Assembly: GCA_017443345.1 (NCBI GenBank)
Contig: JAFSNR010000154.1
Span: 1 to 47,187, forward strand
DNA length: 47,187 bases
Direction of reading: 5' to 3'
Origin: Prevotella sp.
Lineage (GTDB): Bacteria; Bacteroidota; Bacteroidia; Bacteroidales; Bacteroidaceae
The notes below the pieces were generated by a model. It made no database searches. It was not told where the DNA came from and saw only the letters and a program-made list of their open reading frames with translations. This document shows positions 1 through 7,334 of the stretch, in pieces. A program made the position numbers and the translations under genes. Numbering within the stretch: position 1 is the stretch's first letter; each line of letters begins with the position of its first letter.

Positions 1-2
1 AT

Positions 3-575
3 AATATAAATAGTAATGATAATAGGAATATAAGTTCCTTGTCAGGAACTATAGATTCATCATTATCTTCTCCTATCGTCGAAGATAATATTATAGAGTC
101 TAAAGCCTCTACGTCATCCGACGATGACGCAACGCTGGTTCTGACACCTCAAGAAGGTGGAGGGAAGAGAGTGAAAGACTACTCGGAGAACGTGATGAGG
201 TTCTGGAACCACACGATGATAAGTCCTGTTGCTATACCAACCATTGCCAAGATGACACCGAAGAGGAAGTCGATGGTGAATGCCAGGGTGAAGGAGTTCG
301 GCATCAATATGGTGTACAATGCCATCTCCAAGGCTTCTGAGTCCTCTTTCCTCAACGGAGGTGGAAGCAAAGGCTTCATCGCTGACTTCGACTGGGTGTT
401 CAGACCCAACAACTTCCCGAAGGTGCTGGAGGGCAATTATGACGATGTGAAACCTATAAACAAGAACGGAAATGGAACTAATGAACGAGACAAGAGCCGT
501 GAGTCGAGAGAGGCAGACCTCCGAGACAAGGAACGGTTTGACTTTATCACCGCGAAGTATGGCGATATTGGCTGA
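3..575 (+). CDS. Replication initiator-like protein, C-terminal part (cut by window edge)
   Basis: The reading frame is open to the left edge, so the start and N-terminal part lie outside the window; 190 residues are visible. A low-complexity Ser/Asn/Asp-rich linker is followed by a compact C-terminal domain. That domain has a tract around a Trp-Asn motif (FWNHTM) and the ending GFIADFDWVFRPNNFPKVLE, which is the typical end of phage replisome-organiser/initiator proteins. In that family this domain contributes to origin or helicase-loader interaction; here that is inference. The next gene starts within its last codons. The TTG at 39 is an unlikely start because the frame continues upstream without a stop. 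Confidence 0.7.
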   Translation, partial: NINSNDNRNISSLSGTIDSSLSSPIVEDNIIESKASTSSDDDATLVLTPQEGGGKRVKDYSENVMRFWNHTMISPVAIPTIAKMTPKRKSMVNARVKEFGINMVYNAISKASESSFLNGGGSKGFIADFDWVFRPNNFPKVLEGNYDDVKPINKNGNGTNERDKSRESREADLRDKERFDFITAKYGDIG

Positions 576-1158
576 GCATCCGAAAGGTGCCGAGTACCTG
601 TCGAAGTTCAAGGCAGAGGACATGGCGCGGTACTGCCGTGGAGCACTTGACCGATGCTTCGTCGGTTCCGCTCCTACACTCAACGACCTGTGCGAGGCTT
701 ACGGCGAGAACATTTGCGTGGTGTGGCTGTCAGGCCTCATCTATGACTTGAACAACTTTGTGGGGCAACGTCAGCAGACACCACAGCAGAGTGACGCACT
801 GGCATGGATGCTCCTGGACGAAGCGAAGCAGTACAAGCTGACAGAGGTGATGTACTTCTTCTATCGCTACAAGATGGGGCTGCAGGGCGAGTTCTACGGA
901 GGCGTGAACTCAAACAAGGTTCTCAGTGACTTGAAGAAATTCAAGGAAGTGCAGGGAGAGCATCTGAGCCGCATCTACAAGCAGCAGGAGGAAGAGCGGA
1001 GGGAGATAGAACGCATTGAGCAGAAGAAGCAAGTGATGTCATACGAGACCTACCTGTGGTACACGGCATGGAAAGCCATGTATGGCGACGAGGATGCGCT
1101 TGATGCCATCGACGCTGCACAGGTGGCTTGCATGGCAAGGGAGAAGTGGGGTGTGTGA
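559..1158 (+). CDS. Conserved phage protein, DUF6633-like, beside the replication gene
   Basis: About 199 residues. It resembles the small helical proteins (DUF6633-like) that often follow replication initiator genes in Bacteroidales phages. The middle is hydrophobic/helical (VVWLSGLIYDLNNFVGQ) and is followed by a Lys/Glu-rich probable coiled coil (QQEEERREIERIEQKK). No catalytic motif is visible. The frame extends back to an ATG at 472, but that start would overlap the previous gene by 104 bases. The ATG at 559 overlaps by only 17 and is preferred. A role in replication, such as helicase loading, is suggested only by position. Confidence 0.6.
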   Translation: MAILAEHPKGAEYLSKFKAEDMARYCRGALDRCFVGSAPTLNDLCEAYGENICVVWLSGLIYDLNNFVGQRQQTPQQSDALAWMLLDEAKQYKLTEVMYFFYRYKMGLQGEFYGGVNSNKVLSDLKKFKEVQGEHLSRIYKQQEEERREIERIEQKKQVMSYETYLWYTAWKAMYGDEDALDAIDAAQVACMAREKWGV

Positions 1159-1165
1159 GACGAAT

Positions 1166-1184
1166 AACGATTGTTTAACCAAAA
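1166..1184 (+). repeat. 19-bp direct repeat, copy 1 of 2
   Basis: A 19-base sequence containing CGATTGTTTAACC occurs here and again, identically, at 1725-1743. The first copy follows the end of the preceding gene and lies before the HNH gene. The second lies between a repeated promoter-like element and the ParB-like gene. Just downstream of this copy, a ~13-base A-rich motif is repeated back to back (about 1190-1217). This may be leader sequence duplicated with the regulatory element; the function is unknown. Confidence 0.5.
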
Positions 1185-1238
1185 TGAGATTGAAAAATGG
1201 GTGAATTGAAAAATGGGGGGGGTAATTCCTCCACAAGC

Positions 1239-1643
1239 ATGAAGAAGCACTTCTACCGTCATGTTCGCATCTTCGGTCTGAATATCTATCTGACCACCTT
1301 GCGGATGAGAAGAAGACAGACCAGAGACGTGTTCGATTTTGGGCAGCTGTCGCAAAAGAAGTGCTGTGTGACGAAGCGTCAGTTGTACGCAGACACGTTC
1401 GGGCGTTGCCAGTATTGCGGCAGGCAGTTCCCTTACAGCAAGATCCAGCTGCACCATGTCCTGCCTTGGTGGAAGTATCCGGAGTATGATGGCGACATCA
1501 GAAACTCGAAGCTGTTGTGCAGTGACTGTCACAGAGCCATTCACAAGAATCCTTTTGCCGAGGTGATGGAAATGGAAGAGGTAGCGAAGGTGTTGGGAGT
1601 TGATTTGAGTGAGAGATATGCGCTAAATGTCAGTAAATGTTAA
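1239..1643 (+). CDS. HNH endonuclease
   Basis: About 134 residues from the ATG at 1239; the ATG at 1197 would add 14 low-complexity residues. A zinc-binding HNH fold is visible: CQYCGRQF, then IQLHHVLPW carrying the HH of the motif, then LLCSDCHRAIH with the second Cys pair and final His. Such enzymes nick or cut double-stranded DNA. In phages they act in packaging, as homing nucleases, or in DNA processing. Here the gene is beside replication/ParB genes and far from the terminase, so a packaging role is less likely. Its 3' end lies inside repeated element A. Confidence 0.85.
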   Translation: MKKHFYRHVRIFGLNIYLTTLRMRRRQTRDVFDFGQLSQKKCCVTKRQLYADTFGRCQYCGRQFPYSKIQLHHVLPWWKYPEYDGDIRNSKLLCSDCHRAIHKNPFAEVMEMEEVAKVLGVDLSERYALNVSKC

Positions 1644-1710
1644 GGTGACAAAATGGTGAAGTTTCTGTTTGCACACCTCGTCAATTATGAAGAACTTTAC
1701 TGATGAAAAG
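1626..1710 (+). promoter_or_regulatory. Repeated promoter-like element, copy A
   Basis: First of five similar ~80-bp elements. It has GTCA at 1629 and GTTA at 1639 (10 bp apart). TTTG at 1668-1671 is followed after 20 bp by GAACTTTA at 1692-1699, resembling the Bacteroides -33/-7 layout (TTTG, ~20 bp, TAnnTTTG). It overlaps the end of the HNH gene and lies ~45 bases ahead of the ParB-like start at 1754. Conserved bases flank the TTTG and GAACTTTA boxes, while the 20-bp spacer varies between copies, which favours a DNA signal over a coded peptide. Confidence 0.55.
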
Positions 1711-1724
1711 GCGGAAACGCCACA

Positions 1725-1743
1725 AACGATTGTTTAACCAAAA
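1725..1743 (+). repeat. 19-bp direct repeat, copy 2 of 2
   Basis: Identical to 1166-1184. It lies in the leader between repeated element A and the start of the ParB-like gene, so it would be transcribed if element A is a promoter. Confidence 0.5.
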
Positions 1744-1753
1744 AAGTGAAATT

Positions 1754-3388
1754 ATGATTGAGATTCAGAACTTGAAGGTGAAGGAGATTTGTGAGTCTCC
1801 GATGAACCCGAGAAAACGGTTTGAGAAAGCCGACATCGAGGAACTGGCGAAGAACATCGCCGAACAAGGATTGTTGCAGCCCATTACTGTGAGGCCTCCA
1901 CGCGATGGCATGGAAACCTTCGAGAAGATTGACAAGGACGGCAAGGCACATGGATTCAAGTATGAGGTTGTCTGCGGTGCGAGACGATTCAGAGCCATCA
2001 ACCATCTTGGATGGAAAGAAGTTCCTGCCATCGTGAGAGAAATGACCGATGCCGAAGCCTTCGACGCGATGATCACGGAGAACCTCCAGAGAAAGGATGT
2101 TGACCCCATTGACGAAGCTGTGGCATTCTCTGAGCTGATGAGAAAAGGACAGTCGGTGAAGGAACTGGCTGCGAGGTTCGGCAAGAGTGAGCGTTACATT
2201 CAGGACAGAACAAAGCTCTGTGGCCTCATCAAGGAATTGCAGAAGGAACTTACGAAGGGTCACATCCCTCTTGTTGGTGCCATCTACCTTGCCAAGTGCG
2301 ACGAGGACACCCAGCGGAGTTTCTATGATGATGAGATTGACGGATGCTTTGATGATGACGACACGGACTGCTATCCGTACTCCGACATAAAGGAGTTTGT
2401 CACAAGGTCTTTCCATCTTCTCGCAAACACAGAGTGGATGAAGGAAGGTGAGGAGGAATCCTGGAACGACGAAAAGGATGTGCCCAAGTGCAAAGGATGC
2501 GAGTTCAATACGGCGAGCCACGGGTGCCTGTTCTATGAGATGAAGGGAGATGCTGAGTGTACCAAGGAGAGCTGCTTCGAGAAGAAGGAGCTGGTGTTCA
2601 GGAAATGGAAGCTCATGCAGATGTATGACAAGATGTTGAAGAACGGAGAGGAGTACACGCCCGACAAAATCATCGTCATAGAGTCAGAGTGCCCGTCGTG
2701 TAAAAGAGACGATGAGAAAGAGAAGTTTGATGAAGCCGTCGAGTTCTTGAAGCAGTCGCTACCTGACGTGCAAATCATGTCCTACCGTGATTTCAATGGC
2801 TCATGCTACTATAAAGAGGACGATGAACGTCTGCAGAAGATGCTGGCAGAGGGCAAGGTGTTCAAGACTGTAAGGCTCTATGAGGACTGGCATCGAATCA
2901 CCATCGAGTACCTCTACAAAAGCGGTGTCAACAGAGATACGGCAGAGAAGACGGATGAAGAACTGCTGAAGATTGACTTGGACAAAGCCACAAGCAAGAA
3001 CACCGAGAAGCTGGACGGTGAGTTCATGAAGATATGCAATGAACTGACGAACGATGACTTTGATGGGCATCCAGAATTGTTGAATCAAATCATAAAGCTG
3101 ATGGTATTCGACTATTATCCATACATTTTCAAGAACAAGGCAGGTATTTCTGATGAAGAGAAGATGGATGCGTTTCTGAATGACCCAAAGCGACACTCGG
3201 AGGTGATGAGAGAAGCGGCGAGGTCGTTCTTGACGAAGTACAGCTTCTACGCCAGCATGGGTGTTGCTTTGAGAAAGAAGGTGGTCAGAGAGCTGATGCC
3301 AGAGACGTATGAGGAACTTGTGAAGAAGTATGAAGAGAAGCTGGGGAATGCTGTGGAGAAGATTCGTGCTAAGTATGGTGAAAAGTGA
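1754..3388 (+). CDS. ParB/Spo0J-like DNA-binding protein with Cys-rich C-terminal region
   Basis: 544 residues. The N-terminal ParB/sulfiredoxin-like domain has NPRKRFE, the helix ELAKNIAEQGLLQPITVRP and the nucleotide-site motif VVCGARRFRAI in place of the usual GERR. ENLQRKDVDPIDEA then leads into a KorB-type helix-turn-helix (SVKELAARFGKSERYIQDR). Canonical ParB proteins bind and hydrolyse CTP and load on parS sites; that activity is inferred from the family. The remaining ~350 residues are unusual: acidic, with scattered Cys (CKGCEF, CPSCKRDD) that could bind zinc. Chromosomal ParBs are much shorter (~300). It leads a run with a second ParB-like gene and a base-glycosyltransferase-like gene, so a role in transcription or DNA modification control is as plausible as partitioning. 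Confidence 0.85.
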   Translation: MIEIQNLKVKEICESPMNPRKRFEKADIEELAKNIAEQGLLQPITVRPPRDGMETFEKIDKDGKAHGFKYEVVCGARRFRAINHLGWKEVPAIVREMTDAEAFDAMITENLQRKDVDPIDEAVAFSELMRKGQSVKELAARFGKSERYIQDRTKLCGLIKELQKELTKGHIPLVGAIYLAKCDEDTQRSFYDDEIDGCFDDDDTDCYPYSDIKEFVTRSFHLLANTEWMKEGEEESWNDEKDVPKCKGCEFNTASHGCLFYEMKGDAECTKESCFEKKELVFRKWKLMQMYDKMLKNGEEYTPDKIIVIESECPSCKRDDEKEKFDEAVEFLKQSLPDVQIMSYRDFNGSCYYKEDDERLQKMLAEGKVFKTVRLYEDWHRITIEYLYKSGVNRDTAEKTDEELLKIDLDKATSKNTEKLDGEFMKICNELTNDDFDGHPELLNQIIKLMVFDYYPYIFKNKAGISDEEKMDAFLNDPKRHSEVMREAARSFLTKYSFYASMGVALRKKVVRELMPETYEELVKKYEEKLGNAVEKIRAKYGEK

Positions 3389-3445
3389 GATGTACTAACC
3401 GGTGGGGATGGCTGATGCCGTCCTCGCCATCATACAACGAAGCCT

Positions 3446-3739
3446 ATGGTGACAATCAATCGATGGGCGGAAGATTGCCTTGCAAGGTTCCGCAGTCATT
3501 TTCACATCAAGGAGACAGCTGGCTCCAAAATTTACTCGGTCATGCTGTCCGGCGAATGGCGGCGCATGGACGAGTCGCTGGACAAGGCTCGGGGAGAGAA
3601 GACCGAGCGGCAGCGTAACAAGTATCTTTTTGACACGCAGGAGCGTCTTGCAGACATGATTATCTATTGCATCGGGATGCTGCACATGCTCGGCGTGAAG
3701 GATGTTGAGGAACTGGTGAGGTTGAGATTGGGAAAGTAG
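3446..3739 (+). CDS. Small phage protein, unknown (possible MazG-like helix pair)
   Basis: 97 residues. It is strongly charged at first (KARGEKTERQRNKYLFDTQE) and then has a helix RLADMIIYCIGMLHMLGV and the ending VEELVRLRLGK. The pattern of an acidic helix followed by DxxIYxxxM...LG faintly recalls MazG-type nucleotide pyrophosphohydrolases, but the EExxE...ExxD metal set is not evident, so no function is assigned. It lies between the two ParB-like genes in the same direction. Confidence 0.6.
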   Translation: MVTINRWAEDCLARFRSHFHIKETAGSKIYSVMLSGEWRRMDESLDKARGEKTERQRNKYLFDTQERLADMIIYCIGMLHMLGVKDVEELVRLRLGK

Positions 3740-3793
3740 CACTGCCAGAATGGTGCTGTTGAAATAGTGTTGTTGAATTAAAATTTTGGTAGT

Positions 3794-4456
3794 ATGAAGA
3801 CAGAAATCCGAATGATTCCTGTGAAACTGCTGGAGCAGAACAGGGGTCAGGTGAGCGGATTGCCAAAGAATCCGCGTTTCTTTCGTGACTATCGCTATGA
3901 GGCGATGGTGAAGAGCATGAGGGATTGTCCAGAGATGCTCGAACTGCGTGAACTGATAGTGTTCCCGAATGGTGAAAAGTTCGTCACCGTTTGCGGAAAC
4001 TTGCGTCTGAGAGGAGGCAGGGAGTTGGGATTGAAGGAGATGCCCTGCAAGGTGCTTCCAGCGGACACACCAGTGAAGAAGCTGTGCGAGTATGCGGCGA
4101 AGGACAACATCTCGTACGGAGAGGATGACATGGATATCATCAGCAACGAATGGGACAGAGAAATGCTCGAAGGTTGGGGATTTGAGTTTCCACAAGAGAA
4201 GGAGAAAGACCCCTTCAAGGAGCGTTTTGAAGCCATCAAGGATGATGATGCAGTGTACCCACTCATACCCAAGTACGATGAACGGCACGAGCTATTCATC
4301 ATCCAGAGCGGAAGCGAGGTTGACAGCAACTGGCTACGCGAACGGCTCGGGATGCAGAAGATGAAGTCCTACAAGACTGGGAAGCTGACCAAGAGTAACG
4401 TGATTGACATAAAGGATGTGCGCCATGCCCTTGAAGATCGTCATCCCAAGTCATAA
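3794..4456 (+). CDS. Second ParB-like (ParB/sulfiredoxin fold) protein
   Basis: 220 residues. The start IRMIPVKLLEQN..NPR and the motif VTVCGNLRLRGGRELGLKEMP match the ParB-like nuclease fold, with CGNLRLRG in place of GERRxRA. This variant often sits as the N-terminal part of phage DNA methylases (binding near the methylated site). Here it stands alone, with an acidic C-terminal half and no methylase domain. Its last 32 bases overlap the start of the glycosyltransferase-like gene, so the two are probably translationally coupled and work together. Confidence 0.75.
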   Translation: MKTEIRMIPVKLLEQNRGQVSGLPKNPRFFRDYRYEAMVKSMRDCPEMLELRELIVFPNGEKFVTVCGNLRLRGGRELGLKEMPCKVLPADTPVKKLCEYAAKDNISYGEDDMDIISNEWDREMLEGWGFEFPQEKEKDPFKERFEAIKDDDAVYPLIPKYDERHELFIIQSGSEVDSNWLRERLGMQKMKSYKTGKLTKSNVIDIKDVRHALEDRHPKS

Positions 4457-5177
4457 GCGTTGGGACAGGGTGTTCGCGAAGAACATAGTAGTGGACCCCA
4501 TCATCTGTGTTGCAGAGAGCCAGAAGGAGATGTACGAGCGTTACAACCCAGAGTGTGAGATAGTGACCCATCCCGATGACGTGATAGGCTTGATACCGAA
4601 ACGGAACTGGATGGCGAAGCACTTCGGGGAACTGTTCATGCTGGACGATGATGTGCATGCCTGCAAGTATCTGGCCGCAGTGCCAGGTGAGAAGACGGTG
4701 GTGAAGGATAAGGCGAAGGTGACGAGAATCATCAATGAGCTGTATGACCTCGCCTGTCTGCTTGACGTGCATGTGTTCGGCTTCACCTCTCGCATCAGTC
4801 CGATGATGTATGAAGAGAATGCGTGGCTTTCCCTGTCGAAGATGATAACCGGCTGCTCGTATGGTGTGAGGTGGAACAAGAACGTGTGGTGGAACGAGGA
4901 ACTGAAATTGAAGGAGGATTTCTGGATCAGCTGCTACATGAAGTACAAGGAACGGAAAGTTCTGACCGACCTGCGGTACTCGTTCTCCCAGAAAGACACG
5001 TTTGTGAACGCTGGAGGTCTGTCTGCCTTCAGGAACCAGGAAGAGGAGCGGCGGTGCATCATGCTCATCAGAAAGAACTTTGGTGAGAGCATTCGTCTGA
5101 AGGGAGTGACGAACAACGGAAAGGGTGTGACGAAGCAGATGGTTGAGTACAACATCAGCGTGAAATTTCCCTATTGA
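4425..5177 (+). CDS. TET-associated glycosyltransferase (TAGT)-like GT-A enzyme
   Basis: 250 residues from the ATG at 4425; MPLKIVIPSHKRWDR is a natural N-terminus, and the ATG three codons earlier is less likely. IVIPSHKRWDRV, the segment IVTHPDDVIGLIPKRNWM and the metal-binding LFMLDDDVHAC (a DxD-type motif) match the GT-A-fold glycosyltransferases of phages known as TET-associated glycosyltransferases. In known examples these add sugar to oxidised bases (such as 5-hydroxymethylcytosine) in phage DNA. The acceptor here is unknown: I see no TET/JBP dioxygenase, hydroxymethylase or sugar-nucleotide gene in the window. Coupling to a ParB-like gene supports a DNA-directed role. Confidence 0.7.
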   Translation: MPLKIVIPSHKRWDRVFAKNIVVDPIICVAESQKEMYERYNPECEIVTHPDDVIGLIPKRNWMAKHFGELFMLDDDVHACKYLAAVPGEKTVVKDKAKVTRIINELYDLACLLDVHVFGFTSRISPMMYEENAWLSLSKMITGCSYGVRWNKNVWWNEELKLKEDFWISCYMKYKERKVLTDLRYSFSQKDTFVNAGGLSAFRNQEEERRCIMLIRKNFGESIRLKGVTNNGKGVTKQMVEYNISVKFPY

Positions 5178-5211
5178 GTTCATCATATAGTAACACCAAA
5201 ATTCAATTACA

Positions 5212-5811
5212 ATGAAACAGATTCAATTAAGTGTGCCCGACGGCAAACGTGTCGAGTGGCAAGAGGTGGATGGCAAGACCATTGCCGTCCTTGTGGACGA
5301 AGAAGTGAAAGACGATCGTCCAGTAACAGAACGCATCAAGACCTTTGAGGACGCTTGTGTAGCGTTGAAAAGAGCTGAAGCAGGTGACGAAACAGCTGGA
5401 GATTTGCTTGCCGACTATGAAAGCAACAGAGACAACATTTTATGTAAAGAGATGTTGGCTTGTATGAAGCTCTTCATCATCGTTGCTGCCCTCAATGAGG
5501 GTTGGGAACCGATGTTCGAGAAAGACGAGTACCGCTATTATCCTTGGTTCCGTCTATACACCAAAGATGAGTATGAGGAACTATCAGAGGAAGAGAAGGG
5601 GCGTGCTGTGCTCCGCTCTGGCAACAATACGTATGCGTACTACGGGGTCGTGTGCGTGAATGCGTACAGCGCTTCTTCGGGCTCGGGCTCGAACCTCGGT
5701 GCGCGCCTTGCATTTAGGACCCGTGAACTCGCATTATACGCAGGCGAGCAGTTCGCAGAGGAATTTGTCGACTTTATATTCAAGCCTCGTGACAACGAGG
5801 ATTCAGAATAG
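5212..5811 (+). CDS. DGR variable protein 1 (small, no visible signal peptide)
   Basis: 199 residues. The N-terminal part is acidic (MKQIQLSVPDGKRVEW, then KTFEDAC). A middle segment (IIVAALNEGWEP, YYPWFRLYTKDEYEELSEEE) leads into a variable segment at residues 130-166, which begins GRAVLRSGNN and ends GARLAF. A C-terminal helix (RELALYAGEQFAEEF) closes the protein. The family recurs in Bacteroidales; the variable part probably sits in a small C-type-lectin-like scaffold. Bases 5599-5710 match the DGR template 37 kb away, differing only at template adenines, so this is a target served in trans. No signal peptide or membrane segment is visible, so it should act in the host cytoplasm or be packaged. 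Its ligand is unknown. Confidence 0.85.
   Translation: MKQIQLSVPDGKRVEWQEVDGKTIAVLVDEEVKDDRPVTERIKTFEDACVALKRAEAGDETAGDLLADYESNRDNILCKEMLACMKLFIIVAALNEGWEPMFEKDEYRYYPWFRLYTKDEYEELSEEEKGRAVLRSGNNTYAYYGVVCVNAYSASSGSGSNLGARLAFRTRELALYAGEQFAEEFVDFIFKPRDNEDSE
5599..5710 (+). other. DGR variable repeat VR1 (distal target)
   Basis: This stretch aligns without gaps to 42948-43059. I count 13 differences, all where the template has A (changes to T, G or C). Hot codons are the template AAC/AAT codons, giving Tyr, Ser, Gly and Leu here. The first template adenines (in GGCAACAATACG) are unchanged in both variable repeats, as expected near the 5' edge. The shared end GGTGCGCGCCTTG is the probable initiation-of-mutagenic-homing region; sequences diverge right after it. 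Confidence 0.93.
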
Positions 5812-5839
5812 AAAGACTACAAATTAGAACGAAAAAGCG

Positions 5840-5928
5840 TAAATCGTTAGTAAACGTTAAGGCGCTAAAATGGTGAAGATTCTGTTTTCATACTTCGCCA
5901 TTTTTCACGAAATTTACAGATGAAAAGG
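5840..5928 (+). promoter_or_regulatory. Repeated promoter-like element, copy B (divergent)
   Basis: Second copy. GTTA half-sites lie 10 bp apart (the second at 5856-5859). TTTT replaces TTTG at 5885-5888, and GAAATTTA at 5909-5916 follows the invariant 20-bp spacer. This copy also has a strong hairpin: AAAATGGTGAAG at 5867-5878 pairs with 5893-5904 over 12 positions with one G-T wobble. It lies between the DGR target gene and the gene at 5940. Confidence 0.5.
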
Positions 5929-5939
5929 AGAGCAGGAAA

Positions 5940-6491
5940 ATGATAATACGAACTAAAAACGGATACGATTTTTTCGAGGTTTCATCGGCCATGCAGAAGG
6001 CTATAAGAAGAGCTGACACAGGCGTGGCTGGATTCTTCGCCCTTGAACTGTGGGAATCAGGATATAGGGACTACGTTTGGAAACGGTTGTTCACCATCAG
6101 CGCTGAAGACTGCTGGGGCCTCATCACAAAAGAGGTGGAGGCTTTATGGCAGGGACATGAGTTGGTGAACAAGAAAGCACCAGAGCCCAAAGGACGCATC
6201 TTTGTGAGCAAGGCAGTGATTCTGTTGTGCGAGTGCGCGAAGTGCAGGGATGCCGACCACCTCCAGAACTTCATCTATGACCGGAGGGATGTTGATGTCG
6301 AGCGTTGGATAAACGACGTGAGGCGATATCCTATTCCCATACCTCCATACACCTATGACGTGCATACGAGGAAGGGGAAGAAGATGGGCAGGACAAAGAA
6401 GGAGTTCTTCAAGGATGAACTGGAGGCGTTGCAGCCACGGATAAGGGGCTTGTTTGATGACCTTGTGGAGGAGGACGTTAGTAAAAGTTAA
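5940..6491 (+). CDS. RarA/MgsA C-terminal-like domain protein
   Basis: 183 residues. The stretch around MQKAIRRADTGVAGFFALEL, WESGYRDYVWKRLFTISAED and AVILLCECAKCRDADHLQNF resembles the all-helical tetramerisation/C-terminal region of RarA/MgsA clamp-loader-like ATPases. In those proteins the region follows an AAA+ motor and acts at stalled forks. No AAA+ domain (Walker A) is present here. Such free-standing domains are frequent in Bacteroidales phages. A role at the replication fork, perhaps by modulating the host RarA, is inference. It follows repeated element B by 11 bases, and its end lies inside element C. Confidence 0.6.
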   Translation: MIIRTKNGYDFFEVSSAMQKAIRRADTGVAGFFALELWESGYRDYVWKRLFTISAEDCWGLITKEVEALWQGHELVNKKAPEPKGRIFVSKAVILLCECAKCRDADHLQNFIYDRRDVDVERWINDVRRYPIPIPPYTYDVHTRKGKKMGRTKKEFFKDELEALQPRIRGLFDDLVEEDVSKS

Positions 6492-6552
6492 GGTGTGAAA
6501 ATGGCGAGGAATCTGTTTGCATTTCTCGCCATTTATGAAGAACTTTACAGTA
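6475..6552 (+). promoter_or_regulatory. Repeated promoter-like element, copy C
   Basis: Third copy. GTTA half-sites lie 10 bp apart, TTTG is at 6516-6519, and GAACTTTA at 6540-6547 follows 20 bp later. A perfect 10-bp inverted repeat flanks the TTTG: 6499-6508 (AAATGGCGAG) against 6525-6534 (CTCGCCATTT). Compared with copy B, both arms change (GGTGAAG/CTTCGCC to GGCGAG/CTCGCC), so pairing is kept. It lies ~40 bases ahead of the gene at 6591. Confidence 0.6.
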
Positions 6553-6590
6553 TAAATCAAATCAAATTTCAACCTAAAAAAGAAGAAAAG

Positions 6591-7001
6591 ATGGAAACAA
6601 AGAGAACTCATTTGAATGTTGCTCCCATGGCGAATGATGACGAGGTGTATGTAACATCCGACATCGCGAAGCAATTAAGGGAGAAGGGGTTTGACAAGAA
6701 TTGCCGTAGCAGATTCTACCAGCAACCCAGTGGAAACATTGAAGTTCACAATGCGCTCGTTGGCGAGAACGTCAACAGAAGCGAACTCGTGAACACCTGG
6801 AGCAGACCGACATTGCAGATGGTGCTCCTATGGTTGCATGAGAATGGTATTCACCCTTGCGTTAACTGGCACATCAGTGCGAACAAGTATTATGCCACCA
6901 TCACCGGAAAGGCGAATGCTGATTACCGTGTCGGCTTCTATGAGGAACTGTATGCTGCGTGGATGGCGATCATCAGGTATTCAATAGAAAAGCTTTTGTA
7001 G
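6591..7001 (+). CDS. Conserved Bacteroidales phage protein, unknown
   Basis: 136 residues. The frame is open further upstream through element C, but METKRTHLNV after an A-rich leader is the natural start. The layout VYVTSDIAKQLREKGFD and, later, PTLQMVLLWLHENGIHPC recurs in small proteins of Bacteroidales mobile elements. There it looks like a sensor or adaptor domain, without known function. No catalytic motif or membrane segment is visible. It heads a run of small genes driven, by position, by repeated element C. Confidence 0.6.
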   Translation: METKRTHLNVAPMANDDEVYVTSDIAKQLREKGFDKNCRSRFYQQPSGNIEVHNALVGENVNRSELVNTWSRPTLQMVLLWLHENGIHPCVNWHISANKYYATITGKANADYRVGFYEELYAAWMAIIRYSIEKLL

Positions 7002-7003
7002 CC

Positions 7004-7159
7004 ATGGCAAAACATTGGTATGTGAAATTGAAGGAGGTTGGGCATGGCGTGCTCACCACCGAGTATGTCGGCGACAAGAGCCGTGAAGATGTTATCAAGT
7101 GGTTCGGGCTTGACCAGCCTGACGTTGAGTGGTACAAGTTAAGATGCGAGGAGGAATGA
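7004..7159 (+). CDS. Small phage protein, unknown
   Basis: 51 residues (MAKHWYVKLKEVGHGVL...). It starts two bases after the previous stop and ends in an ATGA overlap with the next gene. This tight coupling is the main support for it being real. It is a soluble mixed alpha/beta peptide with the acidic end YKLRCEEE; no motif is recognised. Confidence 0.55.
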   Translation: MAKHWYVKLKEVGHGVLTTEYVGDKSREDVIKWFGLDQPDVEWYKLRCEEE

Positions 7160-7332
7160 TTATGACAACAGAAGAAGAGAAAAGAGAACAAGCTATTCAG
7201 AGCGTCGCAGAAGGGTTGCGGAGAAATCCGTTCTCTGTGGCGTTCAAGGTTAAGAAAAAGCCTGCCGGCATCAAAATCATCTTCGAGGTGACGCAGGAAG
7301 AAATGGATGCAATGTTAGAGAAGGAGGACTGA
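7156..7332 (+). CDS. Small phage protein, unknown
   Basis: 58 residues from the ATG overlapping the previous stop (ATGA); an ATG two codons later is also possible. The N-terminal helix is Glu/Lys-rich (EEEKREQ), then VAFKVKKKPAGIKIIFEV and an acidic end (EEMDAMLEKED). The middle is a beta-hairpin-like pattern. No family is recognised. It is followed after two bases by the TrpF-like gene. Confidence 0.55.
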   Translation: MIMTTEEEKREQAIQSVAEGLRRNPFSVAFKVKKKPAGIKIIFEVTQEEMDAMLEKED

Positions 7333-7334
7333 AT

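Noticed and set aside
3385-3618. 78-codon frame after the ParB-like gene
   Set aside because: It overlaps the better frame 3446-3739 and has random-like composition.
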